From: Lichtheimia corymbifera B2541
Lineage: Eukaryota; Mucoromycota; Mucoromycetes; Mucorales; Lichtheimiaceae
Assembly: GCA_000697475.1 (NCBI GenBank)
Contig: JNEU01001137.1
Span: 62,001-126,000, forward strand
Length of the DNA stretch: 64,000 nucleotides
Direction: 5' to 3'
Shown: positions 11,620 to 23,990 of the stretch, piece by piece
Position numbering within the stretch: the first letter of the stretch is position 1
How the letters are laid out: each line of letters opens with the position of its first letter
Notes under the pieces: model-generated
Told to the model about the DNA's origin: nothing
What the model saw: only the letters and a program-made list of their open reading frames with translations
Database searches by the model: none
Program-made: the position numbers and the translations under genes

Positions 11620-13004
11620 ATCATACAATGAAAGATATTATAATGATTATGAAGGATTAGTAGAGTTGTGGATTGAAGGAAGGATGAGGAGAAAGAAAGA
11701 GAGACAAAGAACAAGGAGAGGCGTATTAAAGTAAGAAAGAGGAGGGAGATAATAGCGTATGGAACAAGTAGGAGTAGAACACAAACGTAAAGTTTGAAGA
11801 AAGGATGAGGGGATCTTTTTGAGGAGAGGGCACACAAGGTGTATGTGTGCGTGTGTATGTGTGAGCGTGTGACACAGCAGCAAAGGGAACAATTCTTCAT
11901 ATTCTTCCTTTTAATGCAATATGTTAGATCGCATCTGTATCTTGTTTTGCCTCGTTTTCGTATGTAAGTCTCGTGGTGGCATCATCATAAAGTTTTGCTA
12001 TTACCAAAATTGCCAAAATCCTTTGTAGATTGGGCGGGTCATTGTCCTTCCCCTTCAACCCAGCCTTCCATTTGGAATATGAGCTTGGGACAACGGCCAA
12101 TCATGTCCTTTGTCAATGATCGCCCAGTCATCCTCACTTTTATTACCCGGTATTATTCACTTGTCCATCTTGTCCTCCTCTTCTTTTCTCTTTGTTCTCA
12201 CACACACACACACACATTTTCATTGGACTGAAACAGTAAAGTAGTGAGCCCACGTTGATCAGGCCTGTTAAATCCCTGGTATTCGACTCGCACAATCATT
12301 CAGATGCTTCTGTCAATTCCAAACTTTTCACTTGCCGGATGGAATCTTCCATTAAAGCATCTTTTTACCTTATAGAGTCGTTATAAGCGTGCTCACGCTA
12401 CCTCTATCCGACACATGGTTTGAATACAGACGATCTTTTTCAATCACTCTTGCTTTCTCTCACGGCATGCTTCGGTGATTCCCGATGAGCTGCTATCTTT
12501 TCACTTTATGCATTTAATATAACGTGCTCCTGCCATGTCTCAATCCATTGGTATTCAAGCAATGAATGGTGGAGAATAAAAGGGGATGTAAATGATTGGT
12601 AGATGTGATATTATTATTTTTTTTTTCAAATGTTGTTATTGCCTGGCAACCATGCCATTACTGCTACCACCCTTCTCCATATCGTTGCTATGTGTAACGT
12701 ATGCTCCTCCTCCTTGGTAAATCCATCACAATTGCCACCCACTATACCAAATGTTGCAAGCAAAGTTTAATGAAAGAGATCCAATGACGCAATTGTTTGC
12801 TGGATCATGGTACCGCCCATTGTTCACATAAACGCATAATGAGAACGCCCCCATTGTTGTCATAAGAGTATAACCATAACCCACACGCTTTCCAACAATG
12901 ATGATGATGATGATGATCAAATAATCGGGTGATGTTTCAATAAAGTTGTATTCGTTGAGCTGATGGTCTCCTAGCTAAGTCGTATATGCACTTGTGTTTG
13001 TTCG
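11620..13004. other. 1.4-kb intergenic region
   Basis: Contains simple-sequence tracts: GTGTGTGC runs near 11850, (CA)n near 12200 and a (GAT)n/(ATC)n run at about 12898-12916. No convincing gene was found. On the minus strand about 12640-12920 there is a coding-like stretch with an in-frame TGA that I could not resolve (see findings). Confidence 0.35.
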
Positions 13005-13285
13005 CTAGTCTGATAGCTCTCCACGTGCGATTCTTCTTTGCTCTCGTTCCTGCACTATCTTTTGTCGTCGTCGAGACAGCATTTCCATTACGGTCTTGCC
13101 ATTCTGTGCTTGCGGATTCTCGCGTTCATTGACAAAGTAGGCCAGGGTACCCACAGTTAAAGAAAAGACGATATCACCCGTCCTATACAAAGCTGCATTA
13201 CCACCACTACAATTCACTCCATGCTTCGTTGCTGACATTGTGTTTACCTTGAGATGAGATACTGGTATTTTACGGGTGCTGACAT
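13005..13285 (-). CDS. NCE101: Nce101-like small membrane protein
   Basis: Two exons on the minus strand, 13285-13248 and 13182-13005, give 71 aa. The product opens MSAPVKYQYLISR and continues TGDIVFSLTVGTLAYFVNER, then a basic tail (MEMLSRRRQKIVQERE). This fits the fungal Nce101 family: an N-terminal YL(I/L)S, one membrane helix containing the VGTL-Y motif, and a charged cytosolic tail. In yeast the protein is linked to non-classical export; the biochemical role is unknown. The splice join restores the YLIS-R-TGD block, which is why I prefer it to the longer unspliced frame upstream. Confidence 0.75.
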
Positions 13286-14341
13286 TGGGGGACGTGGTGG
13301 AAGGTTGGAGGCAAAAATCAATTACAAGAGCAGCCGGGGTTATAGTGGCTCGAACAGCGACATCATGCTTTGGATCCAATTCACTACCTTTAATTCCATC
13401 ATCTTCCATAACTGCACTATGCAATTCTGTTCACTGTTTCCATGTGTGCTTTTATCCCCATTTATATGATGCTTGTCTTATCTTTATTATTAAAATAATG
13501 ACGCTGGCCTCACATTCCAGAAAGAATTTATCTACATCGTGAATCAGCTGTTACCGTTTTAAATGCAGTCATCCCCTCCATGGATACCTTTGAAAATCTT
13601 TAAATGATGGGTGTAACCATGCCTTTGAAGGTCTTTGGATGCAATAGTCATACCTACCTTTAGCGGGTTGAGCAGTAACCATGGCTTTGGATACATCATG
13701 GAAAAGGAGTTTAAATGTAGTAACCAAGGTCTTTGAAGATATCTGATGGCATGGACGTAACTTGGGAGCCTTGGAAGATCGTTTTAAAGGTATACCTTTT
13801 ATTCAAGAGCAATTCAAAAGCATTTGAAGGGATCCTTTGTCCTTTGAGTGGGAAGCCGCTTCCCCGATAAAGATGAATGCATAATCTTGTCAGCGGATAA
13901 ACAAAGCTTACTGGTGTCAGCCATATAACCTACCACCCAAAAACACGAAGCACGTGCATAACAACTGAAACATTGACTGCTGTGATGATTACTCATGAAA
14001 TTGGAAAGGACCCTGCATGGTCGGCAAATGAAAGTTTTCAAAGGACCCTATATGAGTTGAACCCTGATCGGACACACAGCTGCTTATCAATGCTTAATCT
14101 AAAGATGAAACAAGAAATTCCGAAAGCGTAAAAGCTTGGTTTAATTATCGGGGGAGCTATAATAGAACAAAAAAAGGAAAACTATGATACAGGAAAAAGT
14201 TTTGTGTCAAGGATGACTTGGTGACTGGTATGATGCTTTTCGATGTGGGGAAGGAAAAAAGTGCGGGAAGAACATGAGATGAGGGGAATGCGAGACGAGA
14301 AGAGTAGGTGTGTAAATGATAAAAAAGATGAAGGTGTAGAT
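13286..14341. other. intergenic region with degenerate short repeats
   Basis: Between 13570 and 13860 short words recur: GTAACC(A), CTTTGAAGG, TCTTTGGATG and CCTTGGAAG, at irregular spacings of about 40-60 nt. There is no open reading frame of note. The rest (13.9-14.3 kb) is the 3' flank of the sugar porter. Confidence 0.4.
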
Positions 14342-15978
14342 CTACTTTCGAAGGATTTCTTGAATGTTGAGATCGTACCAGCCGAGCTCACGACCAATAT
14401 CTTCAATGGATTTGCGCTTGGTCTCAGGCACAAAGAAGATAATGAAAAGAGTAACGACAAAGGCAATACCCATAAAGATCAAAAAGACGTATTCATGCAT
14501 GGCACTTTGGAGTGTAGGGAAAATAAGACCGATGATGAAGTTGCAGAGCCAGTTGACGACCAAAGCAGAGGATGAGGCAGCACCAACAGCATAAGTAGGA
14601 TACACCTCGGCAGTAATCAAGAAAGGAATGGTACCCAAGCCGACAGCAAACGAAGAAACGAAAAGCATGACACATACAACTTGAAGAGCAGACACTTCAA
14701 AGTGCAAAGCAATGGTCATGATCATACCAAACAAGCACATGCCAGCTGATGAACCACTGAGCAAAATCTTACGACCAAGACGATCAACAAGACCAAGACC
14801 AATAATGGTCATGACAATGTTGAGAGCGGCAACACCCACAGTGACATAAGGAGCATCACTGCCAAAAGAGGTGGCGAAAATGCTGGTCGAATAGTACATA
14901 ATGGCATTAATACCTAATGTAGACACATGTTGGTTAGCATCTCTCTAAAGCGGTGGAATGATAAGCGGTGGAATGATACCTACCGGTCAACTGGGAAGCA
15001 GCGTGGATAACCATCATCTTGAGAGTGAGCACAAGCAAAGTAGGGATACGGCAGACTTGGAAGAATGACAAGGATTCCTCGCTTTGGTAAACAACAGAGC
15101 CTTCTTCCTTGAAGCCAGCAGAATCTTGGGTCTTCTTTTCATCATCCTTGTTACCACCGCTTGAGAGACCAAGGATCATATCAGAGAATTCGGCTTCAAT
15201 GTCACCATTACGCAAACGCAACATTTCAGCACGAGCTTCATCAATACGGTTCTTGCTAATCAACCAACGAGGAGAACGAGCACAGAAAGGAAGCAATACA
15301 ACTTGCAATGCGGTAGGAGCCACAGTAAGCATGACAACAATACGCCAGCCAACAGAAGAACGAAGACCAAGACCAATGGCTTCGATCAAAAAGATACCAA
15401 TAGTCATGAGCAATTGCAACACACAACCAAGGGCACCACGATATTGGGGTGGCGAGATCTCAGCGATGTACATGCTAATAACAACAGTCTACATAAACAT
15501 TGATGCATGCGTTAGTGATACAATGATATCGTAAACGCTTATTTTTATAACAACGTACCATAAAGCCAGAGCCGATACCAACAAAGATACGACCAATGGC
15601 AAATTGAGCACTGCTGGTAGCAACCGAAATGAGGATAGCACCGATAAAGAAAGACACGTTCATGATTAACATGGAGTCACGACGACCAAAGCGCTCGGCC
15701 ATAGGGCCAGCCATTAAAGCACCAAGAAGACCACCCACGGCAAACATGCCAGTGGCTACACCCCAGATCCAATCGCTCATGGGGATACATTCAGGGAGAG
15801 AGCTTCCAGGGTAATAGGTCACTTCGCCTTCTGGTACACCAGGACAAGATTTCACATAATCGCCAGGGATATTGAGAGAACTGGTATTGACACCATTGTT
15901 GAGTGCACCAAGACAGGATACGAAAACACAAAAGACGACGTAAAATCGAAGATCTGAGATATTAAGACTGAATCCCAT
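14342..15978 (-). CDS. MFS sugar porter (hexose transporter family)
   Basis: A 12-helix major facilitator of the sugar porter family, moving hexoses or a related polyol across a membrane. Three exons on the minus strand: 15978-15559, 15488-14984, 14913-14342; 498 aa. Signature motifs are present: AERFGRRDS after helix 2, SPRWLISKNR before the central loop, VDRLGRK after helix 8 and PETKRKSIEDI at the C-terminus. The helix-7 sugar-contact motif reads SQLTGIN, with Ser in place of the usual first Gln of QQ(L/F)(S/T)GIN. The start is the ATG just before GFSLNISDLRFYVVF; a longer frame upstream lacks family support. The second intron holds a short direct duplication (AGCGGTGGAATGAT twice). Confidence 0.9.
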
Positions 15979-17186
15979 GGTGGGGAATAAAGACAAAGAA
16001 TGGGGAAAGAAAATGATATGTTTTGTGATGAATGGGTCAATTTTTATAGATGTCATGTTGACCGCGCTTTCCTCTCTGCTGGCACGTTGTCGGGATCGGT
16101 TGTAAGGGTCATCGTCTCCCCGACATCAGAAGAAAAAGAATAGTGCGAACGAACGAGAAAAAAGCGGAGCTAACAAGGCCAAGATGTGAATGGTTGAGTG
16201 CCAGTACAGGGTAAGCAACCGAACCCTTCCATGATTTTAATTGTCTCGTATCCTCTCAATGTTTCTATGCAGGAACATACATATCATTGTTTGTGAGCCA
16301 ATAATGACAGCACCGTGGGCAAATAATCAAGTGGGCAAAAAGAACTGACACATTCCTTACACATCTACTTGAATTGGGCCTGACGTGATACCATTCAAGT
16401 AAATGCACCCACCAACCCCTTTTCCCGTTTTTTTCCCGCCGGGAGAAGGCTGTATATCGGCAACCACGGATCAAGATGAACAGGCCACCAAATGTCATTT
16501 TTTCCATGATCCTTTATTGTATGTATATATCCAAGTTTCAAAAAAGTGGAGAGGATATAGGTTTACTCCACATCATGTCGAAGCGGTGGATGGTGGAGAA
16601 AAAGGTCTACATTGGGTGGGGCCCCGGTGTGTACCCACATCCATAATGACGCTTCGTATCTTTACATCTCGTGGAACCACATCCGTCTGGGTTTTCTCTC
16701 TAATAGTGTTGTGTGCAAAACGTGGTTTTGCTTCCCGCACCATCCCGTTCGCACGGATCGGCGACCACCGGGAGAGCGCTGAAAAAGTGTCATTCAAGCT
16801 ACGGGATAAAAAGGCAAAACAATGCGGTACACGGTATGCTTGTCATGTTGCAAAATCATGCAAAAGACTACATGCAACCCACATGTTTAAGTATTCACTT
16901 GTCAAATGACGACATACCCCATTTCCATGTATGTTTATCGGCTTTTGGTTTTTTTTTTGCTACGCTTGTGTATCCATCCTTGTTGAAGCACCGCCTCATC
17001 ATCAGCACTCTCTGAGATCATTATTGATGCGTGAGCTTATCTAGTGTTTCGTTTTCATCCTCTCATGTTTATCTTGGACGTCAAGATTTTGTTTGGGGGT
17101 ATCGGAGTGACAATTATAGATTAGTATTACACAGACACACCACACACACACTCCAAGTAGTAGTTGTTGTAGTAAAGTGAAGCATT
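15979..17186. other. 1.2-kb intergenic region
   Basis: A 168-codon open frame on the plus strand (16403-16909) has no family motif and an unlikely composition; I do not call it. A short (CA)n tract lies near 17135-17150. The region should carry the sugar porter promoter and the 3' flank of the Bud4-like gene. Confidence 0.35.
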
Positions 17187-20150
17187 TTATAAAGAAAAGA
17201 GGGATGCTGGAGGCACGTGGATCATTGGCTGATTTTGTATACTAGTATTACAGTCATCTTGCTCATCTGTCATCCAAGTTGGCCATTCGGGGACATGGCC
17301 GATAATGACGCTAAGGACATCAAGCCATCTTTCGCGTTCTAGTGCCGAGTCACAAAAAAAGTCTATCGATTCGCCTGTTTCAAAATGGATTCGGAAGCTG
17401 TTTTTCACCGAGCAAGAAGCTATATCATCGTCGGATGCCGTAGTCGCCGATCCAACACTGATGCTTGAAGATGGTCTGACAAATGATAAAGCTTTCCCTC
17501 CTCTAGGTAACGACGGTTGTGGTTGTTGTTGTGGCGGCGGTGTCATTAATAAGGATGATGTTGATGACGATGCTGATGATGCTGTCAATTGATCATTCTC
17601 TGCTCCGCTACCTATGTCGGGAATGATGGCTGCTGTTGGGCTAACTACACGGTTATCCGCGGTAATGCTGATAGCTCTCGAAAGATCAATGACTGTCCTT
17701 GGAGCATGCACAGTATCGGTGTATGAAAAGAGCCGCCACCCACGTAGGCTGTAATAACGTCGTCGCCAATACTATGGTTCAATACCTCCTTATTTTAGTA
17801 CATCTTCCACCTTATGATGTATGTGCACATGATACCTTGAGATCACCTCCTAATTGGGACATGTACCCGGTTTGCCAACATTGTTGAGAATATCGTTGGA
17901 CATTAAGGCCTTGCTCGCATTGCTCAAAAGTATCCGGTAGAGATCCTGTTGATGATGATGATGATGACTATCATTGGGTAATCACGTTAGCTATGCATTT
18001 GTATACACACATACGCTCCCCTATTTCATGCATAATTACCTCTGGTAGGAAAAATAGTTTGCTCGTAAGTTTCCCGACCGCTTTTTCAGGCACATCATCC
18101 TTTCTTTGTTTGGGAAGCAGCCCTGATCTTGCAAATTGATACCATCCATTGACCAAAGCAAATGAGGCTGTGCATATACACCGTCGACATTGTTTCTGGA
18201 TACTTGCAAATGACACACGTGTTTGGGCAATTGCACCATCAGGACGATTGACGTAGCGTAGAATGCTATCAGTTCTTGGCCTTCGGTGATTTCCAAATAA
18301 TCTTCGTAATTGGCTTTTGGATTCAGTCGTTGGCGGCCGACGACTCACTTGCAATGTCAGAGTGAATTCCGAATCAGGTTTAACGTCGCTGGATGATGAT
18401 GATGATTATCAGTAGACTGGATCTCTCTCCTCATCTTGGCTACTTACATTGAACAATCCCAGTTGAATTCCACAGTGTGATGCATTGGCATGTAATCGGA
18501 TACATATTCCATAACACCATTGCTTAATACACAGCGCAAATAAGGCGTTTCAGCTAACATGGACCAGATTAGCTTACATGTGTTGGCTATCCCCTTTTTG
18601 AAGCATATGTCACTTGCCTATATCAATGGGAAAGTCTAAATTTTCAGCTGCCATCACCTTAATGTAGAGTCGACCACCACCACCAGTAGTAGTATTAGAT
18701 CTTGAACCTGCAAGATTGGGCGAAGACGATGACTATGAAATGCATTGTAAGGCTCTGTATGCAGTATTATTCCTAACGTACATACCTTGAGACTTTTCCA
18801 CACTGGTTCATGCAAGGGGATTGACGTCTCGGTTGTTGTAGAAGATTGTTGTTCATCATGGGTGGATTGATCATTGACGGTAGCATAGATTATTTTGGAA
18901 GTGATGCGCTCCGTATAGCGTGTTGGCTAACCATCTTTATCATTCAGTAACCCAATATTGCATTGTTTGCCTCTCCTCAACCAACTTACCAGGTGATCCA
19001 TTGAGCTATTATTAAGACCATCACGGTGTGCTGTAATACGATCCAGCTCATTGAGTAATGAAGAACCAAACTCGCCAGCAAGGGAAGAAGAGGAAAAGGG
19101 TGGCAAGACATTGTCGTTGTTTTGAGTGCGCTTATGGTTTTTTGTCCTGAGAATAGCTTCACGTATCTGCGACTCGACGGAGCGTAAATTATTGGCAGTA
19201 GGAGCTGATGGTGGCAATGGTGGATGTAATAATGATGGTATTGGGCGATTCCTATCCCATCGTTGTTGAGATGATCGATTGTTACGCTTGACCAATTCTG
19301 TCAATACTTCATCTCCCAGTATGCGATAACCTTTATGCTGTGGTTTACGTGATTCAGTGATAATTTTGGAAGGATCAAGTCGGAGAACAGCTGCAGTGGT
19401 AGTAGCGGCATGAGTGGCGGGGGCTTGTGATGTTGGTGCTTCTGGCGGCGGTGGTGGCGGTGATGGTGTTGAAGGTGGATCTGTAGTAGAAGATGGCGTT
19501 GTCAAAGATGAAGCTGCTGTGGATGTATCAGGGGGTGCTTGATGATCCAAGGTATCTTTATCATCATCCATATTCATATCCATGTCCTCTTCCATTGAAT
19601 CATCTTGTTCTTCAAGTAATAGATCGTCATCGTCATCATCATCTCCTGCACTGAAAAGCTCATCACTGTCATCCTGTGTCTCTAGATCAGAGTCGGGTGA
19701 TTCCATCAAGTTGTCGTCTTCGTCTTCTTCATCTCCACATATTTCAATAGTGTCAATGTCGCTGCTAAAGGTGACTCGTTTGCCGGATCCAGTGGTTGAA
19801 TGGGGTGGTTGTGGTTGTTGTGGCGTTGACGATGTAGTGAAAGGTGAAGAGATATCAGTGACATGAAGAGAAGGTGATGAAAACGAAGGACGAGCTGTGG
19901 CATTGGATGTTGTAGTAGTTGGTAAACCGGCACCAGCCGATGAAGGTCGTCGTCGATAATCCAGTGGAGTTAAATGATAGGGTGAGGATGACACAAGGTC
20001 AGGAAAAAGCGACGTCTGAGCTGTAGCTCTAATGGCGAGCGAGGCAACTTCAATGCGAGGTGCAAATGCCTTTGCTAATTCAGAAGGTTGTACTGTCTGG
20101 CGATTGCTGCTACTTTTGCTGCTGTTGCTGGTACTCTTATCGTCTGCCAT
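17187..20150 (-). CDS. BUD4: Bud4-like anillin-homology and PH-domain protein
   Basis: Cortical scaffold of the fungal anillin class, which links septins, Rho GTPases and the division or septation site. Seven exons on the minus strand: 20150-18990, 18926-18786, 18732-18618, 18553-18448, 18388-18040, 17967-17836, 17771-17187; 862 aa. Residues 1-390 are disordered with Ser/Thr/Pro runs and acidic stretches (GDDDDDDDLLLEEQDD). The anillin-homology part follows: GRLYIKVMAAENLDFPI, TPYLRCVLSNGVMEYVSDY, SEFTLTLQVSRRP. The C-terminal PH domain starts WQTGYMSQLGGDLK, then YWRRRYYSLRGWRLF, and ends SALERERWLDVLS. Intron 3 appears to use a GC donor (G|GCAAGT). The exon 6-7 join was fixed by the conserved PH tryptophan/arginine block. 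Confidence 0.82.
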
Positions 20151-21267
20151 TAGGTCGCCTGTGTGTGTAAAGTGTAAAAGAGAAAAAAGATGCGGGGAAG
20201 AAAGGGGGTCAAGACGCGATCATGCTGTAAAAGGAAAATGCAAAACAGCTTGGTTTGGAGAACTTGGTTACACACAAAAAACTTACAACAGCAACCATTG
20301 CCTCCTGGCAACATATATATAGGGGGTATGACCACGTTGGATTTAATGACAATGATTTACAACAACAAGACATGATACAAGAGGTACATGTAAAAAGGTA
20401 AAGGACTGTATTACGATGTGGAATTAGAAGCAGGTTGCAGGCTTTGTTTATAACGCGCATGTACTAATCGCACCAGTGTGCTTGTCAATATACTGCTGCT
20501 GCTACTGCTACTCAGTAACAGTGTCCTGTCCTTGTTCCCTTAAACCTGTGCATACAATGAAATCAGCGTACATTGTGTTGCGGGCTGTAATAGAATGTGT
20601 CGCCCAATTATGCATTTCAAGAAAGGAATATGAGTGCATGCTTCATCAATCGAGATATCACTATGAAATAGCAATGACAATAAAAGTAACATAACAATGA
20701 AAAATGGATTGCCCACAAAATAAGACCATCCACCCTGATACTATCCACACTAGTTTGGGCTTTGAGGGGTTCAGCAATCAAAGAGCGGCATGAAGGTGAA
20801 AGAAAGGGATGTGGATGACAACAACCTTGTTTATATCAGCATGGTGTGTGTGAGTATTTCTGTTATCACAAAAGGGATAAGGCGTGTACAGCGAAGGTAA
20901 AGAGCTGATGTATTGATGGTGTCGCCTACACAAAGAGCCTCGGTGTGATTGAATGGTCATGCATAAATCAGGATCTTGGATATTCATCAAGCAGCAATGG
21001 CATCAATTTACTATCCACAAATCACCTTCTGTGCGGAAAAAGACGATGTTTGTGTGAGTTTTCGTTTCATCAATCAACATTGTGCGATGTCCTCTTCCAT
21101 AGTAGTGATATAATGCCTTCATACGCGAGAAGCTGCCATAGTATATGTAAATATGTATGACAGCGCATGATGTACAGATAACTTTTATACATGCCAAATC
21201 AAATTCGTCTCAAAATAGAGGATAAAGAAGCGCAAAACGCAGTTATATATTGAATGAATACAAAAGT
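20151..21267. other. 1.1-kb intergenic region
   Basis: No gene recognised. Only short frames with stops occur on both strands. A (GCT)-like run near 20490-20515 is low-complexity. The left part should carry the Bud4 promoter and the right part the 3' flank of the zinc-knuckle gene. Confidence 0.35.
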
Positions 21268-23990
21268 TTAAATACCTTCTACGAGCACGTACTCGTTCAG
21301 GTTATAATACAAACGATGTGAGTTACTCGAATCCACATCCACTGAAAGACGGTGTTGTTTTTGAGGATGAGAACGATGGAGGAGAGAAGAGCGAGTTTGA
21401 AAAAGTGAAGAGCGTTGTCCCCAAAAAGAACAATCTTTGATCCAATGACCGTGTTGCTTGCAAAGGGAGCATCGAGGTACCTCGGTTAAATCACGAGCAA
21501 GGCCAGCGTCTGCAAGACGTGCTATATTTTCTTCTGGTGTGCGAGGTAAACCTGATGATTGGTTGGCGCGACAAGTGGTGGTGGCATCTTTGTTGTATAC
21601 CGAAATGGAAACGGGAGTAGCAGTAAAAGTACGACGAGCATTTCCTTGCAGATCAACAAGGATAGTGGTGCGAGAAGGTGGCGTATTTAATGCAATCAGC
21701 TGCAAAGGACAGCGTGCATCAAACAGTTTACGGCCAATTGTTTGTAATGTTTCGGTAGGACATGCTTTAGAGTAAACATCTAACGCTTCCAGAAACGCGT
21801 GTTGATCCCCTCGTCTTCCAGCGTCAAACAATTGGGCCCATGCCGATGAGCTGCTTATCACCGATATATAAGGGCATTCTCGAGCAACAGCGTGTGAGCC
21901 AGATCCACAATGACGGCATCCCATTCCGCCTGTTTGTACCATATTCTGCACCAATTGCATATTAGCTACAATAAACGCCATCCCATCGTTGGTGGTCGAA
22001 TCCGTGGGAGATTGGCTGCTGCTGCTACTGCTGCTACCACTGCTACTACTGCTGCTGTCACTGTTACTCGTATCACGTTGACGTTGTTGTTGCTGCTGCT
22101 GGATCAATGGAGTTGCCTTTTGCCATCCACCATCACCGCTCACAAGGGTGTTGCTTGCCACTGTCTTGGTATCGTCATCATCACCTTCGTCAACCACTTT
22201 TAAAATGCTTGCAAAACGGTCTTCCCAATGTTGTTTTTCACCAGCTGAAAAAGTGGTATCATTGCTCTCATCGAGTTGACATGGCGACCATGGTGATATG
22301 GGTGGTGTCCATTCTTGAGATTGATGATAGTAATTGGTGCCGATGACTATATAGACGTAGACAGGTTAGCAGGCATGTCCATTTTAGTAATAGTATATAT
22401 ATACATATTACCTCGGTTGCTATGGCCAGGCCACATATCATGAGTGGATGCGGATCCTGGTGGTGTGATAGGTGATGGATGGTGGGACCAGTAGGATGGA
22501 AAATCAGACGTGGTAGTAGTGCGAGTGGACTTATCAAGTGGAGAAGACATACGTCTGTAAGGTGGAGCTTTAATGTCAAGTGTTGCAGGGAGTCGATTGT
22601 TGCTGTTGTTGCCATGGAAGCTACGCTTATCCCATAATGCATGAGAATTTCTGTCAAGCAATGTATTTGATGATGCACTAATGCCATCTGCCGAAAACAT
22701 GCGTGGCATACGCAAGCTGGGTCGACCAGTATCTAAATGATGATATGATATGAGTAAAGTAATCAACAACCCTTTTTTTCCTTGTTTCAAACCTTGTAGC
22801 AACGTGTTGTTGTTGTTGGTTGAGTGAAGAGAAAAGCTTAATAGATCATCCACAGAGGACTTGAAACGATGTTGTTGGTTGATTGGCTGTGTTGAAGTAG
22901 TAGGAGGAGGTAATGGTGAAAACAGATTGGGTGTTGAAGGTGGTGGTGGGGCGATACAAGTGGGTGGAATGGATACCGGAGGAGGACGTGCTGCTTTAGC
23001 GAGCTTACTTGTGATGTTGGCTGCTGCAGCATGATGTTTGGATGTAGCAAGGTTGTTGTCTGATGATCGCCTGTGATGTTGCTGTTTGGTGGTGGTGCTG
23101 CCATTTGTCGTCTCAAATTCACGAATCCATGTTGCACTTTTTTTCCAGGCATCATCATCTTCATCAGCAACATGATGATTTTGACCAATGGTCAAGTAGG
23201 AGGAAAAGTCAATGTAATTCTCTGCAGTCTTGCCCCACGCCACTACACGTTCTGGTTTGACTTCTTCCCATCCTCCTGGAGAAGGTGGGATGGATCGAAA
23301 AGCAAGATCGGCATAACGTCTTTTGTAACGCATGAATAAAGCAATTTCATCGGTTTTGACAACGCATTCTTCTTGTTGCTGTTGTTGTTGATGCCTTGAA
23401 ATCACTCTGCTATCAATACCATTCGATTTACGGCTATTCGTATTGTTGGAGGAGGAGGTGGAAACAGGTGCGCGTTTGTTGTTGTAATCAGCTGATGACC
23501 GCCATACGCCTCGCTTCCAGACATTGTTGTTGATGCTACTAGTATTACGCCGTTGTTGGTTATTGCTCTGAACATGCTTGCTTAATGGTCGTATGGGTCG
23601 CTGTCGCCTAGATGCATTGGATGTTGGCTGCTGCTGCTGCTGCTGAGGTCGCTTATTGGTGTCAAGGTCATCATCATTAATCTCTCGGGGTTTCTTGTTA
23701 CACCGCCAGAGATCCGGAGCATGATCCGTGTTAGCAGGACAAGGAGGAGGGGTATCGCAGCCAATTGCAGTATGCTGATGCTTTGCACAACAAACATCTA
23801 CAAGCAAACAATCGCGTGCATTTGCGTGTGAGAGATTGCTAGCCCTGACAAGAAGCTTTTTGATATGTTTACCCTTTCCATCATCATCATCGTCACGATC
23901 ATCATTACTTGGTTCATTCAAGGACATCTTTTTCTGCTCCTTTGCATTACAATCCTCATCTATGTGATGCTGTAAATCAGCCACTCTCAT
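21268..23990 (-). CDS. large disordered protein with CCHC zinc knuckles
   Basis: Family not recognised. Three exons on the minus strand, 23990-22793, 22732-22412 and 22346-21268, give 865 aa if translation starts at 23990. Most of the protein is low complexity (poly-Gln, Asn/Ser/Thr runs, RPPPVSIPP-type proline segments). Ordered pieces are a conserved-looking block near residue 215 (DEIALFMRYKRRYADLAFR, PGGWEEVKPERVVAWG), a knuckle CRHCGSGSHAVAREC and a second knuckle CSLCKQHGHWIKDC near the C-terminus. These suggest RNA or single-stranded nucleic acid binding. The N-terminus (VADLQHHIDEDC) resembles the second half of a UBZ4-type zinc finger, so an upstream exon with the first Cys pair may be missing from my model. 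Confidence 0.65.

Noticed and set aside
13005..13424. Unspliced 139-codon version of the Nce101 gene
   Set aside because: The upstream half has no match, and the spliced form restores the conserved YLIS-R-TGD block.
16403..16909. 168-codon plus-strand frame
   Set aside because: Cys/His-rich random composition, no motif, no splice partners, in the gap between two clear genes.
22838..23188. Overlapping minus-strand frames (Leu/His/Met-rich) inside the zinc-knuckle gene
   Set aside because: Shadow frames of a CAA/CAC/CCA-rich coding sequence.
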